A DNA stretch of 6,702 nucleotides from Deltaproteobacteria bacterium. GTDB taxonomy: Bacteria; Desulfobacterota; UBA8473. The DNA lies in the NCBI GenBank assembly GCA_030623035.1, contig JAUXFK010000163.1:1-6702 (forward strand), in the 5' to 3' direction. Below the pieces are notes generated by a model. That model worked only from the letters and a program-made list of their open reading frames with translations, searched no databases and was not told the origin of the DNA. Positions 6,061 to 6,702 of this stretch are shown here, in pieces. The position numbers and the translations under genes were made by a program. Position 1 is the first letter of the stretch. Each line of letters begins with the position of its first letter.

Positions 6061-6224
6061 TACAGGTCTTCGCAGTACCTTCGAGAGGCGAAACTGCTAA
6101 GCAGAAATCTACGGCTCGCTTCAGACGATTTCAGAATTTGCCTTTCAGGCGAAGGAGAGCTGAGATCGTTGATCTTCCGCTGAGTTTAGCCGTTTTTCTG
6201 TCTGGTTTTGAGAACCCTGCTTAA
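6061..6224. other. GC-richer block of unknown nature, open on both strands
   Basis: About half the bases are G or C here, while the DNA just to the right is mostly A and T. The + strand frame ending at 6222-6224 reads STARFRRFQNLPFRRRRAEI then VDLPLSLAVFLSGFENPA, with a basic cluster. On the - strand AGFSKPDRKTAKLSGRSTIS then ALLRLKGKF and, after one TGA, NRLKRAVDFCLAVSPLEGTA are open. Small palindromes occur (CTGCTAAGCAG; AGATC-GTT-GATCT). No domain is recognisable. Long openness on both strands with short palindromes suggests a dispersed repeat or a relic more than a gene. Confidence 0.35.
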
Positions 6225-6295
6225 AAATGAGCAGTTGGCGTTAGTTACTTATAATTATTAATATTTTTCGATTATATGTATTCATTCAGAGCCAT

Positions 6296-6319
6296 AAATG
6301 TTCGAAGTCGAGCATTTTT
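6296..6319 (+). terminator. Intrinsic terminator-like hairpin
   Basis: AAATGTTCG (6296-6304) pairs with CGAGCATTT (6309-6317) in nine base pairs, one of them G-T, around a 4-base AAGT loop. The stem runs into TTTTT, ATC and TTTT on the + strand. It has no evident gene just upstream on that strand, so what it terminates is unclear. Confidence 0.45.
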
Positions 6320-6513
6320 ATCTTTTGTATATAGCCTTATCTATTTCTAAATATATCATAAAGAATTCGGATTTGAAAAGGAATACAGGTTTTTTTACGA
6401 ATGGGTAGGGATGGTAAATTGTCCAACAGCCTAATGTTGCAAGGTGAAAAGGGGAGTTTGTCCAAATGAATCGCGTAGGGTTTTTTGAGGAGGTAGTGAT
6501 CCACTTTGAGGCC

Positions 6514-6530
6514 TTGGCATGAGAATTGCT
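6514..6530 (+). promoter_or_regulatory. Sigma-54 (RpoN) promoter
   Basis: TTGGCATGAGAATTGCT fits the RpoN consensus YTGGCACG-N4-TTGCW at every fixed position but one (T for C in CACG). The invariant GG (6516-6517) and GC (6528-6529) are exactly 10 bases apart. Transcription would begin near 6541 and run rightward out of the window. About 80 bases upstream lies CAACA-N6-TGTTG (6424-6439), a possible binding site for the enhancer protein that RpoN promoters need. The controlled gene is beyond the window, or it is a short RNA. Confidence 0.65.
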
Positions 6531-6608
6531 AATTATCTATCCTATTAATTAATTTTCTTCTTTAAAATGCTAGTGTCATATCAATCGTGAAATATCGTAT
6601 CAGGCAGT

Positions 6609-6688
6609 CGTCATTCCCACGAAGGTGGGAATCCAGTATTTCTGGCTACTTTGGCGCTTCTGGATTCCCGCTTTCGCGGGAATGACGG
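6609..6688. repeat. Paired ATTCCC-N8-GGGAAT palindromes (dRS3-like inverted repeat)
   Basis: Two palindromes, ATTCCC-N8-GGGAAT at 6613-6632 and at 6664-6683, each fold into a hairpin. Together with their edges (CGTC outside, CCAG inside) they form an inverted pair: 6609-6636 matches the reverse complement of 6660-6687 at 25 of 28 positions, around 23 bases. The core is that of the dRS3 repeats known in Neisseria, and like repeats are scattered between genes in many proteobacteria. The unit looks like a small non-autonomous mobile repeat of about 80 bases. Confidence 0.75.
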
Positions 6689-6702
6689 TCATCTTTGCGA
6701 CA

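Larger units (their letters stand above)
5821..6702. other. Gene-poor right end with regulatory signals and repeats
   Basis: No convincing intact gene is seen in these 882 bases on either strand. The stretch holds promoter-like sites on the - strand (5859-5888 and 6004-6031), a GC-richer block (6061-6224), a terminator-like hairpin (6296-6319), a sigma-54 promoter (6514-6530) and a paired palindromic repeat (6609-6688). The rest, especially 6235-6420 and 6530-6600, is very AT-rich and featureless to my eye. Confidence 0.55.

Noticed and set aside
5928..6224. 98-residue + strand frame
   Set aside because: It spans two DNA segments of different composition, lacks a ribosome site and shows no domain; only its GC-richer half is reported, as a block of unknown nature.
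6466..6522. 18-codon frame after GGGGAG, ending in the sigma-54 promoter
   Set aside because: The ribosome site is fair, but there is no promoter for it and the peptide is too short to judge.

Overview
The window looks like a chromosomal stretch from a Gram-negative bacterium, most likely a deltaproteobacterial (Desulfobacterota-type) anaerobe. This is an inference from three things: the order phoU-phoB-phoR, a DctP-type TRAP substrate receptor, and a remnant of an NDP-forming acyl-CoA synthetase. Genes lie in moderately AT-rich DNA. The intergenic DNA is long, very AT-rich, and carries repeats and gene remnants, so the second half is accessory in character.

Left part (1-2758): the last 52 codons of phoU, then phoB (262-966) and phoR (986-2758), all on the + strand. 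PhoR is a membrane histidine kinase and PhoB its DNA-binding response regulator. PhoU normally links the Pst phosphate transporter to PhoR, so the three genes form the phosphate-starvation sensing unit; pst genes would be expected upstream of the window.

Middle part (2723-4519): converging on phoR is a decayed C-terminal fragment of an acyl-CoA synthetase on the - strand, with an internal stop, a one-base deletion and no N-terminal part. Then comes a 90-residue RRM RNA-binding protein (3535-3807) with its own candidate promoter, and a hairpin-plus-T-run terminator. The following 700-base gap holds a 250-bp imperfect inverted repeat (4020-4269) that looks like a non-autonomous transposable element, and a smaller inverted repeat flanked by an 11-bp direct repeat (4331-4408).

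Right part (4520-6702): an orphan DctP-family periplasmic receptor (4520-5569) without visible membrane subunits. It converges on a small cysteine-rich protein gene on the - strand (5577-5820). That reading frame is convincing and has a good promoter, but it is broken by one extra base just after the start codon. The last 880 bases hold no convincing intact gene. They contain a GC-richer block open on both strands, a terminator-like hairpin, a near-consensus sigma-54 promoter (6514-6530) pointing out of the window, and a paired ATTCCC-N8-GGGAAT repeat at the right edge.

I do not see a CRISPR array, rRNA, tRNA, or a complete transposase. No single obviously new multi-gene system is visible. 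The best leads are the broken cysteine-rich small gene, the sigma-54 promoter region and the 250-bp inverted repeat.
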